Source: Multifurca ochricompacta (taxonomy: Eukaryota; Basidiomycota; Agaricomycetes; Russulales; Russulaceae). Taken from it: a stretch of DNA of 16,634 bases. The position numbers and the translations under genes are program-made. Location: positions 1 through 16,634 of the forward strand of contig WTXG01000511.1 of the NCBI GenBank assembly GCA_022496185.1, written 5' to 3'. Shown here piece after piece: positions 1 through 8,141 of the stretch (within the stretch, counting starts at the first letter, position 1; each line of letters opens with the position of its first letter). The notes under the pieces were generated by a model. That model made no database searches, had not been told where the DNA came from, and worked only from the letters and a program-made list of their open reading frames with translations.

Positions 1-96
1 CTCTTACTTACTATTTACCTTCGACTAACCATCTCATGTAGATAACTTGTCTTTCTAGCTCTACACACTAACACATTACAGTCAGTATGCTGCACC
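1..96. other. Unassigned left edge
   Basis: This is AT-rich sequence with no supported gene. The reverse transcriptase frame of element A can be followed leftwards to about position 97. Beyond that it runs into several closely spaced stops and loses all similarity to reverse transcriptase, so a rearrangement junction lies near 70-110. What the left side belongs to cannot be decided from the window. Confidence 0.4.
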
Positions 97-1437
97 TCAT
101 GCCTGTTCGACAAAGGCTCTATTCATGAAGGCTTGGAATGTGGCAGGGGAGTTACAGAGTCCAAAGAACATGACAAAGGGTTCAAAGAGACCTCAGTTGG
201 TCTTAAAGGTGGCTTTCCATTCATCTCCTTCTTTGATGTGGATATTGTTATATCCCCAGTGGATATCAAACTTGGTGAAGTAGCAAGCATGGTGAAGTTT
301 GTCAATGAGTTCTGGGATCAAGGGTAGGGGGTAGGCATTCTTTACTGTGATTTCATTCAAGGCTCAATAATCTTGGACAGGATGTAGTTTTCCATCCTTC
401 TTTTTCACAAAGAAGAAGGGGCTAGCAATGGGGGACTTGGATTCTCTGATGTATCCCTTGGCAAGGTGGTCATTTAAGAAAATGTCCAGGGCTTTCTGTT
501 CTTCAGGGGTGAGCTTGTAGATGCCACAGTCTCACACTTTGGCATCTGGTTTGAGTTCTATGGCATGGTCCCATGGTTGGTGCTGTGGCAAACGTTGAGA
601 GGCTTTCTCTTCAAAGACAGATCAGTATGTGAGGTATTCAGGAGGGAGTTGTTCTTCTAAGGATGTAGGGGTCTTTACTTGATCTGCAGCAATCTGAGTA
701 GACATGGTGGTCTTGGCACGGATGTGGATGATGAATTTGGGAGGTACTTCTTCTGGAGTGATCATGGGGTGATCTGTGATTAGGGCTGCAAAGGTTTCTG
801 CTGCTGCTATGAGTGTCTGGTCCATCAGGGGTTGTACTGTGATTGTAGACAGAGCAGGGCAAGAGGGGTGTGTTGAAGCAAAGGTCAGAGGGGTCATGGT
901 AAGGGTGCAGGATGTGGGGCAGTGTTTCAAGGTCAGAGTGTTGTCTTTCCAGTTTACTTCTGGGTTGTGGCAGCGTGGCCAGTCAGTTCCTAAGATAATG
1001 TCATGGTCCCCTATATTAGTAACATAGAACTCTGCAAGTTCTTCATGGTATTGGTCTTGGAGGGGTAGTTGTAGGATTTGGGTTGTGGTGTAGTAAATGG
1101 CTCCATTAGCATTACTAGTTCCATCCACATTCTTGACTTGGAGAGGCTTGGCAAGGGTGCTCAAGGTTAGGTGATGTGCTTTGGCATAGTCTTGGTGGAT
1201 TATTAATCCTTCTGCCCCACTATCTATTAGGGCATGTGCACTGATTTTCTTCCTAGTGTTTCATCCAATGAGTTCTGCTTTGAGCACAATAGAAGGTGAT
1301 CTAGCATTTCTAGTCACTAACAAGGATACATGCTCAAAACCAAGGTTATCTAGGACCACAGAGTGGCTCATACAAGGAACACTGGGGGTACAAGAAGTCC
1401 TCACAGACAGTGCAGCTGTAGGATGTGTTAAAAATCC
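97..1437 (-). pseudogene. pol: Pol fragment: protease and N-terminal reverse transcriptase (element A)
   Basis: One continuous minus-strand frame runs from the frameshift site through the protease active site ALIDSGAEG (about 1205-1231). It then passes the linker and the Gypsy RT entry ([31 protein letters not shown]), continues through the [17 protein letters not shown] block, and reaches the MFFGLCNSPATFQAFMN block. It breaks there, before the YxDD catalytic motif. Six in-frame stops are present, at 1261, 622, 532, 364, 193 and 97. All are TGA where arginine fits. LHPVQDY for LRPVQDY and DIHWGYNN for DIRWGYNN are likewise CGN-to-CAN changes. There is no frameshift inside this stretch. Clearly dead. 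Confidence 0.85.
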
Positions 1438-1743
1438 AAAGGTCCATCTTTGTCCATCATGTATGGTACTGGATCTTCATAGCTCTTGGTGGCAGATACT
1501 GAGAGGTAGTCAGGGGGAGGTTGTGGTGCTTGGGGGGGTGTTTCTTCTGATGCCAGGGCTCTTACTGGGGTAGGGCAAGGAGGTCCTTGACCTTGGATGG
1601 CTCTGGTCTTGCTGTGACATTGATTGGCAATGTGATTAGGCTTCCCACAATAGAAGCAAAGCTTGTTTTCTTGTTGATACTTCTTTTCTTCTGGGGTTAA
1701 CTTGGTAGTGCATGGAGGGTTTAGTGCTAGGGTTTCTGGGCTG
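1428..1743 (-). pseudogene. gag: Gag C-terminal fragment with zinc knuckle (element A)
   Basis: Gag is the structural polyprotein that packages element RNA; its CCHC knuckle binds nucleic acid. In this frame a knuckle of spacing CX2CX4HX4C is visible at about 1617-1658 (CFYCGKPNHIANQC). It is preceded by a charged Lys/Glu stretch and followed by a Pro/Gln-rich tail. The frame ends with Asp-Phe-TAA at 1428-1430, which lies inside the shared GGATTTTTA motif. The capsid region and N-terminus are missing because the C1 LTR begins at 1744 in the middle of the ORF. No stop occurs inside the remaining part. Non-functional as a fragment. Confidence 0.8.
1429..1437 (-). promoter_or_regulatory. Candidate -1 frameshift site at the gag/pol junction (element A)
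   Basis: The minus strand reads GGATTTTTA. The gag frame reads GAT TTT TAA and stops, while the pol frame reads GGA TTT TTA and continues into protease. Pol is therefore at -1 relative to gag. The same nonamer sits at the same place in elements E and B. Frameshifting itself is inferred. Confidence 0.55.
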
Positions 1744-2319
1744 TGTCATGAACTGACACCCTAGAAAACCTCCTGACCCCCCAGAAATCCCCAGATGCTC
1801 CCAGAGACCTTGTAGAACCCTCAGAGACAAAGATAACCCTAGATTAAGACCAGAGAAGGGCCAGTCCGGACCAGGGCCGGACTCCTGCCAAATTGGAGAC
1901 CTGTGGGAAGAGTACTAACAGAACCCCACAATGCCTAGACAGCAGTCCACAAACTGCAGACTGTGGACTGCGGATTTCTAAGCCCAAAAGTGGGGCTATT
2001 CTCATTGGTGGATCAGTAGGGAGTTAAAGCGAAGTTAACCTCCCCTAAAGTGGTGCACAGACCAAAGTCCTGGTTGTAATTATGTATATAAACCCTTTGG
2101 GAATAGAATGGACAGCTCCAGACTGTCCACTTGTGATCTGGTTCCTGATTACCTAGGAGATTAGCCCCACCTTGTGGAAGGCTTCTCATCCCTTGCCCTT
2201 GAGCTGTTTGCTTTGTCCCCCTTGCACTTTCACCCTCACTCTCACCTTTTTGCCCACTTCCAAATCCCTTCCCCTTGCATACAACCCACTGTCCAGGCAG
2301 TCAACAGTGAGTTGTAACA
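1744..2319 (+). repeat. LTR of element C, copy 1 (C1)
   Basis: A 576 bp direct repeat of 13099-13681, starting TGTCATGAAC and ending TTGTAACA. Internal order is U3, a TATA box at 2085-2092, a predicted RNA start near 2120, and R/U5. The end was set at 2319 because a self-complementary primer site starts 2 nt later. Homology with copy 2 runs on past the LTR into the leader, so both copies have 5'-LTR type flanks. The copy interrupts gag of element A. Preceding 5 bp is ggctg; no second LTR is left to test for a target duplication. It carries TpG or CpA at nine positions where copy 2 has CpG. Confidence 0.85.
2085..2092 (+). promoter_or_regulatory. TATA box of C1 LTR
   Basis: TATATAAA lies 35 bp upstream of 2120, the start of the segment complementary to the primer-binding site. 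The same box is present in copy 2. Confidence 0.65.
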
Positions 2320-2397
2320 TTTGGACAGTCTCTTTCACAGCAGACAGTGACTGACAAAGTGCCCTAGTGTCTCAAAACAGCTCCCCTGTGTCCTACA
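2320..2397 (+). other. C1 primer-binding site and truncated leader
   Basis: TGGACAGTCT at 2322-2331, 2 nt after the LTR, is the exact complement of AGACTGTCCA at 2120-2129 at the predicted RNA start. The leader matches that of C2 closely to about 2386 and weakly to 2397. There the LTR of element E begins, with TGTTAC at 2398. This is all that is left of the body of C1. Confidence 0.6.
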
Positions 2398-2991
2398 TGT
2401 TACAGTCTCTGCCATCCAACCCTGTTTTCTTCACTCTTCCCAACGACGACCCCTCTTTACTACCCACTCTGCACTTTCTGATTATGTCTCTGTCCTGGGA
2501 CCCATCCCATGCTCTGCTTCCATCCCCATGACCCCCTTTGTACTTGTTGACTTGCTGTCTGCCCCCATTTGACCCTTATCTCATTATCCTTTATCTCTTT
2601 ATCTTTACGACTGGACACTTACTTAATACCCTATCAGAAGCTAGGCTTTACGCCCTCTGCTTCCATATATTTGGGCCCACTTGACTCTGTACCCTTATCT
2701 CGTAGATGCCCACTGAGTTACATATATAAGTCTGCTGTATCTACCTTGTAGACCTCAGACTTGACTTGTTCAATACATTGGTGCTTATCTTCTGGATATC
2801 CCCTTTGATCTTTGACTCGTTCTATCTCAGTGCTTTTGGCACTCATCCGATCAACATCATCTTAGGGAACAGCCCCTTAGACTTTGACTCATCCCACTTA
2901 AAACTCCAAGAGGTCTTATTGACTTCTTACCTGAACCCACAAGTAGCGCTGTCACACAAGTCGTGTGGAATGTCCCGCACTGGGCGTAACA
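2398..2991 (+). repeat. 5' LTR of element E
   Basis: Both ends are deduced without a second copy. The 594 bp segment starts TGTTAC and ends GTAACA, a perfect 6 bp terminal inverted repeat. Its length is close to the C (576-583 bp) and B (620 bp) LTRs. A TATA box lies at 2723-2730, and the predicted RNA start is at 2757. A 12 nt complement of that RNA start follows the right end after 1 nt. The left edge coincides with the point where C1/C2 leader homology stops. Short ORFs in this stretch are not conserved and are ignored. Confidence 0.7.
2723..2730 (+). promoter_or_regulatory. TATA box of element E LTR
   Basis: TATATAAG lies 34 bp upstream of 2757, the first base of the segment that pairs with the primer-binding site. 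Confidence 0.6.
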
Positions 2992-2992
2992 T

Positions 2993-3004
2993 CAAGTCAA
3001 GTCT
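2993..3004 (+). other. Self-complementary primer-binding site (element E)
   Basis: CAAGTCAAGTCT is the perfect 12 nt complement of AGACTTGACTTG at 2757-2768, the predicted 5' end of the element RNA. It begins 1 nt after the LTR end. In Tf1/sushi elements the 5' end of the RNA folds back onto such a site to prime reverse transcription in place of a tRNA. Confidence 0.65.
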
Positions 3005-3010
3005 CTCATC

Positions 3011-4528
3011 GTGGCTTCCAGCCGCAGTCAGACCTTATTTCGAGAAGAACTCATTGAACACAGAGACGAGCATAATCTTTCACAACAAGTACTTAGCTCT
3101 GCCACCTGGAAAGATTTTGAGTCCGAGTTTGGATACTACGTCTATCACGACAGAAGATACCAACCGGTAGAATACAATGACAAGAAGAGAGTTTGGTATC
3201 ATATCCGATATTCGGACAGCTGACACTCTTGGGTCACTACAGGACCCGCCCCACCTGAATTCGGATTAGGGCTGTGGAGAGAAAATCCCCCAGCCATTGT
3301 CATGGACTCTGAACCAGAAGAGTATGTAGAAGAACATAGCGAAGAAGCACTGGTATTAGCATCGACTACAACCCCAGTTGCACCAGCAGTTGTCACGATC
3401 AGAGCCCCTGCTTTGATAACTCCCCAGATATCCATACAGTCCACCAGTACGACCACACCATCTTGACAAAGGATGTCCACTATCGCCGCCCAGCTCCCAG
3501 ACCCAGCACCTCCACCCCCACCGCCCCCACCAGTCATGCTACCACCAAATATTCCCCCACCCTCAGGACAATTGTTGGGTGTACTGCCCCAGACGTTTAC
3601 TGGGGATCGATCACAGAGCAAGAAGTTTATGTTGGAGTTCACAACATTCAAAAACTTCAACCATGATGTGCCCCAAATCATCAATCCCTTCCAGCGTGCC
3701 AACCTCTTCCTGTCATTAATTCGAGGAGAAGCAGTGGATGACTGGACTATGGAGCAGCTGGAATGGCTGAACGAACAGATTGAGAGTGGATGACGCACCA
3801 CTAGTGAGGGTCTTTGGGAAACCATCACCCAGTGGTTTAAAGATGCGTTTACGGACGGGCAAGCAAAGCAGAAAGCTGCCCAAGAACTCAAGTCTCTAAA
3901 AATGGACAAAGGAGACTTGGACACCTATGTGGTGAAGTTCAGAAGTCTGGCTAATTGAGCTGGATACGACACAGATGAGGAGGCAACATTGGACCTCTTT
4001 TCCCAGGGACTACCCAACCCACTAGTCAAAAACATTATCCAATTCCACCACCCCAATGATTGGGATACATGGGTTGATGCTGCTCGACGACAGCAGCAAG
4101 ATTACCTTGACTTCCAGACGCGCTTTGGAGTTGATACCAAAAAGGGAAAGACCCACGATCAATGGAAGGCTGCCTTTGGGATTAAGCCTACGCATACCAC
4201 CCAGAGGGATCCAAATGCCATGGACACTTCGGTTGACAGGACCAGAGCATGAGCAGCACTCACCGAAGAAGAAAGACAGACATTGATGAAAGAAGGAAGA
4301 TGCTCTCACTGCAAGGCGCAGGGGCATATGTCGAGAGAATGCCCCAAGAAGGGGGTATGAGTGGCTGAGGCTACGGTCACACCTGTCTGGAACAACCCAC
4401 CAACTGTCGACAAAAAGACACCAATGAAGGAAGAAAAGGCACAGGAAATATGGAGCAACATGATGAAGGAGAGCAAAGAAGTGCAAGCCCTCTTAGTCAA
4501 GAAGGCATTCACTAAAAAGGATTTTTAA
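3011..4528 (+). pseudogene. gag: Gag of element E, six CGA-to-TGA type stops
   Basis: A single frame of about 505 codons with no frameshift. The N-terminal block (3011-3223) contains GYYVYHDRRYQPVEY and VWYHI, which match the gag N-terminus of element B. An acidic, Thr/Pro-rich linker follows, then a run of prolines at about 3500-3530. The capsid-like region starts at TFTGDRSQSKKF. A CCHC knuckle (CSHCKAQGHMSREC) lies at about 4303-4344, and the frame ends Lys-Asp-Phe-TAA. Internal stops at 3221, 3464, 3791, 3956, 4250 and 4358 are all TGA. The N-terminal block opens with GTG at 3011, 6 nt after the primer site, where ATG would be expected; in-frame ATGs follow at 3302 and 3473. The true start is therefore uncertain. 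Confidence 0.8.
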
Positions 4529-6226
4529 TTGGCTCTACCCCATTGGCCTGGGCACAAGCATTACATGTAACCTCTGTGTACACTAGTTGCTTCAAATCTT
4601 TGAAAATACCAGTACATTTCGAAACTACACAGAAGACGGCCGATCGAGATATCCTGATAGACTCAGGAGCTACTGACAATTTTATCAGCCCACGAATGGC
4701 AAGAACCATGGCCTTGGGGATGCAGGGACCCCCCCAGGAAAAGAACATCTGGAACATTGACGGAACGGCCAACTGAGCTGGAAAAATTACACATTATACA
4801 GATCTCCAGGTTCAAGTAGGAGAAAAGGCAAAAAACATTTGCTTCCTTGTCACCAACCTAGGAGAGGAAGACTTGATCCTAGGGTATCCATGGCTAGTGG
4901 CTTTTGAGCCAAAAATTAACTGGAGCGACGTGACCATGGACAAGGAATCCTACCCCATTCTCATCACTTCACTAGGGTATGACTATGCAGCCCGACAGTT
5001 GGCTAGACGTGGGGTTGCGGAAGAAAGAGAGTTGAAAGAAGAAGATCCGGGTTACTGTTATGCTACTAAGGCATCAGAACTTGCCCAGAAGGCAGTGGAA
5101 GGGCATTCAGAAAGGACCTTTGAGGAAGTAGTACCAGAAGCATACCACCGACACTGGAAGGTATTCTCAGAGGAGGAATCACAACGTTTCCCGCCTACAT
5201 GACCATGGGATCACGCCATCGAATTTGCGCCTGATACCCCGTCAGCAATCGACTGCAAAATCTACCCATTGTCACAGGCAGAACAAACAGCACTCACAGC
5301 ATTCCTTGAAGAGCATCTTGCAAAGGGCTACATCCGCCCGTCGAAATCACCATATGCATCACCTTTCTTCTTCATCAAGAAGAAAGATGGAAAACTTTGA
5401 CCTGTTCAGGACTACCGACGGATAAATGCCCATACAATAAAGAATGCCTACCCTCTTCCACTCATCTCAGAACTCATTGATACCATGCGGGATAAATCCC
5501 TGTTTTCCAAAATGGATGTCTGGTGGGGGTACAACAACATCAGGATTAAGGAGGGAGACCAATGTAAAGCGGCTTTTAAGACCAACCAAGGGCTCTTTGA
5601 ACCAAACATCATGTTTTTTGGCCTTACCAACTTGCCTGCTACCTTTCAATCTATGATGAATCACATCTTCCGCGACCTCATTCTTACGGGTGAGGTGGTA
5701 GTGTACATGGACAACATCCTGGTAGCCACCACAAACAATCTGATCCATCACTGAGAGCGGGTCCACCAAGTATTGGACATTCTATGCAAACACAACCTGT
5801 ACCTCAAACCAGCCAAATGCTCGTTTGAACAACAGAGCATCGAATACTTGGGAGTCATCCTGGAAGGAGGACATGTGCGAATGGACCCAGTGAAAGTACA
5901 AGGAATCCAGGAGTGGCCTGTACCCACATGTGTCAAGGATGTGCGATCCTTCATTGGGTTCTGTAATTTCTACTGACGATTTGTATGGGGATTTTCGGGG
6001 GTTGCCCAACCACTGAATGAACTACTGAAGAAGGATATACCTTGGCATTGGGGACAAGAACAGCAGTGAGCCTTTGAACAAATTCGAGATATCGTAGGCT
6101 CAGAGCCTGTCCTCCTACAGCTGGACTTAGGAAAACCCTTCAAACTTGAAGTAGATGCATCTCACTTTGCCAACAGTGCCGTACTAAATCAATGGGACAC
6201 AACAGGGTTGCTTCACCCAGTCGCCT
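4516..6226 (+). pseudogene. pol: Pol of element E: protease, RT, partial RNase H
   Basis: One uninterrupted frame in which the only breaks are TGA codons (4774, 5200, 5398, 5752, 5974, 6067), each at a likely arginine. Order: protease with DILIDSGATDNF (about 4651-4686); a conserved DLILGYPWL block (about 4873-4899); RT from WDHAIEF, through IKKKDGKL and [15 protein letters not shown], to MFFGLTNLPATFQSMMN. The catalytic box is YMDN at 5704-5715 instead of YMDD. DVWWGYNN at about 5515 has Trp where DVRWGYNN is usual. RNase H starts near LEVDASHFA and stops at LLHPVA, where the LTR of B begins. The remaining RNase H and the integrase are displaced out of the window. Inactive. Confidence 0.88.
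4519..4527 (+). promoter_or_regulatory. Candidate -1 frameshift site at the gag/pol junction (element E)
   Basis: GGATTTTTA. Gag reads GAT TTT TAA and stops. The -1 frame, open from 4516, reads GGA TTT TTA and continues into protease. It is identical to the junctions of A and B. Confidence 0.6.
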
Positions 6227-6543
6227 TGTCACAGCCAGGTGCCTGCTGTGTCCGGTCTCGTTTTCGATGTCCGAAGGCCCTCAAGATGCGAGCGCGCTCA
6301 AGATTCGGTTTCTAACAAAGAAGATCTAAATTGGGTCAAAGTTTCAAGTGCCCACGACGATATGGAGGGGGCGTGTGCAGGAAACGAAGTCGAAGGCAGC
6401 GGCAATATGCCCTGCTGAGCTTACTGGGGAGAAGGCTCCTTAAGCTGCCACTTAGGGAGTTCAAGTGGAGTTCTGTGAAGTCGAATACACCTGTATTAGA
6501 TACAAGAGAACAGACTTAGGGTCTGTCTCTGTAACCTAGTAGT

Positions 6544-6550
6544 CTAAATA
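6544..6550 (-). promoter_or_regulatory. TATA-like box of element B LTR
   Basis: TATTTAG on the minus strand begins 32 nt upstream of 6518, the first base of the segment complementary to the primer site. It is not a perfect TATA box. A second candidate, TATTATATC, lies about 130-140 nt further upstream. Confidence 0.45.
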
Positions 6551-6561
6551 CATGTTTGAGA

Positions 6562-6606
6562 AGGCACATCAAAGAGAGGCACATCAGTAACAGGTACATC
6601 AGAAGT
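6562..6606. repeat. Three imperfect 15 bp tandem repeats in the B LTR
   Basis: The unit AGGYACATCARNRR occurs three times in a row (aggcacatcaaagag, aggcacatcagtaac, aggtacatcagaagt). It lies in U3, just upstream of the TATA-like box on the element strand. It may be a protein-binding repeat; nothing shows that directly. Confidence 0.55.
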
Positions 6607-6846
6607 GTATAAGCTAAATAAAGGGTTCTGATAAGTAGATCGGTAGTCCTGGATCCCAGGGGTTATGCCCTGGAGTGAGATATAATAGGACATGAGTGAA
6701 AAGGAGGGGTTGTGCCCTCTACAGATAATAAATGATGAAAGAAATGGGGACTTCAGAGGGGGCAGCTATCACAGCGCGTGCGACATATTGGTCACAATGT
6801 CGTCACACGCCGTTACGAAACGTCACGCAAACCGCAGATTGTCACA

Positions 6847-6858
6847 TTACCCCCTTCG
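6847..6858 (-). other. Polypurine tract of element B
   Basis: The minus strand reads CGAAGGGGGTAA and then the first LTR base, TGTGACA. A G-rich purine run touching the 3' LTR is the usual primer for plus-strand DNA synthesis. Confidence 0.65.
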
Positions 6859-6881
6859 TATGGTTCAGCTTGGCCTCAAGC

Positions 6882-7964
6882 TTAGTCATCTTGGGTAAGG
6901 TCGATAACGTGAGAGGAAACGCGTGGGTCGCGGCAGCGTCATGGTTGTCGAGTGTTTCCGATCCCGCCAGTGTGGAGTACAGCACGAAGTTCAGGGTGAG
7001 GTGCGAAATGGATCGCCTCGTCCGGGCGCAGTGGACGGTCCCGAGCATAGGCATAGGTCAGATAAGGGAAAAGGCGATAGTATACATCACCTCGAGACAG
7101 CGCCTGGATCGCGTTGCGAATGTCTTGAGTCGTTCTGTCTGCCTGTCGGCGCCAATAAGCTAGTTCACCATGTATCTCGTCAAGTCGTTGTGTGGCATGT
7201 CGGTAGCGTGAAACCTCAGCCCAGGCCCCTGGGTCACGAAGTTCGTCCAGCGCAGAGCTGACCAGAGGTGTGTAGTCTTGATCTGCCTCAAAAAGGCGTC
7301 GTTGAGGATAGCTGAGAATTGGGTTTGCGCCGCGCGCATACCGGGGGTGGGAATGAGTATGCAGAGGGAAGTGAAAGATCGGCTGATGGGCCCCCATGGT
7401 ACAGGCTATTCGTGGTTCTGCGCGTCGATATTCGAATGCGATATACCGGGCTTCGGCCATATGTCCCAGGCTGTCAGCGATTTGTTGGGGGAAATGTAAG
7501 GGGGAGTTCTCATCGTTGCGCTCAAACGGAGCTCCTGGGTCGTCGTAACGAGTTGCATTGTCCGCGCCTTGGTTTATCGTTTCATCGTCTGGTAGTTGGC
7601 CAAGCTCTGCCGGTTCTGGTCTAATGTCTCCTAAGCATTCACCTTCATCAATAGTAAGTTCGGCCTCCAGTCGCGCTCTAGCTCCTTGAAGCATCGTCAG
7701 TACTTTTTTATGAGCCTCCAGTTCAGAGTCCTGAGTGTGGATGGCTAGTGTGGTCGCATTAGTTAGGTTCTGGGTAGGCTGGTCCTCTATGGCAAGCGAG
7801 AAGTGGGTGGCGGTAGTGGATGTGGTCGGGGTTGGGGGAAGCGTGGGGGCACTGTCGGGGTACTTGAGGGCTCCTAGGTTGGCGGCGTCGTTGATGGCCT
7901 CTACGGTTGGTCTGATGATCGCCATGTCTGCAAGGTGAAAGGGATGTTGTTGGTTAGTAGTCAT
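6882..7964 (-). CDS. Extra ORF of element B between pol and 3' LTR, function unknown
   Basis: ATG at 7964 opens 341 codons with no frameshift. The frame meets TGA at 6939; if this is one more decayed CGA, it runs 18 codons on to TAA at 6882, about 25 nt before the polypurine tract. I recognise no family. Visible parts: a Pro/Thr-rich N-terminal stretch (about residues 38-52); a predicted coiled-coil or helix (about 80-105, ELEAHKKVL and ARARLEAEL); an acidic middle; a Tyr/Arg-rich second half with another helical stretch (WRRQADRTTQDIRNAIQAL). No signal peptide or membrane segment is visible, so an envelope protein is unlikely. The extension ends HVIDLTQDD, which fits a SUMO-interacting motif (hydrophobic VIDL followed by acidic residues). 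Codon use and CpG content match B gag and pol, so it belongs to the element. Confidence 0.7.
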
Positions 7965-8141
7965 TCTGGGTATCGACTTAGGTAGCTTTCGGGGTTGAAA
8001 GAGGCGGATAGTGCGTTTTGTACGAGCCAGGGCGAGGATTATTTGGTGGAGATGGGGAACTGGTTTGAAGGGTCCAAAAGGCGAAATCTCTGAGGGGTCT
8101 AAATCAGTGAAACAATGAAATCAGCGAAATTCACCCCCTCC
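7965..8141 (-). other. Spacer between pol and the extra ORF, open in the same frame
   Basis: The spacer reads in the same frame as both pol and the extra ORF. After the pol TAA (8142-8144) there is one TGA (8121-8123), followed by 52 sense codons up to the ATG at 7964. The reading includes basic and proline-rich stretches such as ALARTKRTIRLFQPRKLPK. It may be leader, part of the extra protein, or a read-through linker. No other gene is visible. Confidence 0.5.

Larger units (their letters stand above)
97..1743 (-). mobile_element. Element A: old Ty3/Gypsy fragment (gag end, PR, RT start)
   Basis: Read on the minus strand, this fragment holds the C-terminal part of gag with a zinc knuckle, a retropepsin-like protease and the first part of a reverse transcriptase, in Gypsy order. 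Both ends are lost. The right end is cut by the C1 LTR at 1743/1744, and the left end breaks off before the YxDD box. The fragment is very poor in CpG and rich in TpG and CpA. Several conserved arginines are now His or stop, which makes it look the oldest element here. Confidence 0.85.
2398..6226 (+). mobile_element. Element E: Ty3/Gypsy, 5' LTR to RNase H, truncated
   Basis: A plus-strand Gypsy element with 5' LTR (2398-2991), self-complementary primer site, gag, and pol with protease, reverse transcriptase and the start of RNase H. It is interrupted at 6226/6227 by the LTR of element B, and its remainder is not in the window. Twelve in-frame TGA codons and a changed RT active site show it is dead, but the reading frames themselves carry no frameshift. 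Decay is less than in A. Confidence 0.88.
6227..6846 (-). repeat. 3' LTR of element B
   Basis: A 620 bp segment. On the element strand it starts TGTGACA at 6846, directly after the polypurine tract, and ends GGCTGTGACA at 6227. A TATA-like box lies at 6550-6544 and the predicted RNA start at 6518. The small plus-strand ORFs in it are not supported. Confidence 0.85.

Noticed and set aside
60..90. Faint likeness of 70-85 (ATTACAGTC) to the start of the E LTR (TGTTACAGTC)
   Set aside because: The match is too short and the flanking sequence does not continue to agree.
2320..2356. LTR C ending at TGACA (2356), giving a TGTCA...TGACA inverted repeat
   Set aside because: The primer complement and the TGTAACA end at 2319 match the arrangement in E and B. 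No primer-like sequence follows 2356. The alternative remains possible until full copies are aligned.
2387..2789. LTR of E ending at 2777 (AATACA) followed by a tRNA-type primer site TTGGTGCTTATC
   Set aside because: It would leave only about 50 bp between the TATA box and the LTR end, and it lacks the perfect TGTTAC/GTAACA ends and the 12 nt self-complement found at 2991-3004.
2970..3170. ATG at 2970 as the gag start of E, with a frameshift soon after
   Set aside because: The ATG lies inside the LTR as defined by the primer site, and the gag-like frame starting at 3011 needs no frameshift.
3199..3924. Long minus-strand ORF of 241 codons, and another at 4022-4486
   Set aside because: Both lie opposite the gag frame of E, which has a zinc knuckle and capsid motifs. 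They show only Gly- or Ser-rich antisense composition.
97..6226. Neurospora-type RIP
   Set aside because: RIP prefers CpA and would create many TAA and TAG stops from CAA and CAG codons. None are seen inside these frames.
6882..7964. Extra ORF of B as an envelope gene
   Set aside because: The position fits, but there is no signal peptide, membrane segment or furin-like site, and the protein is highly charged.
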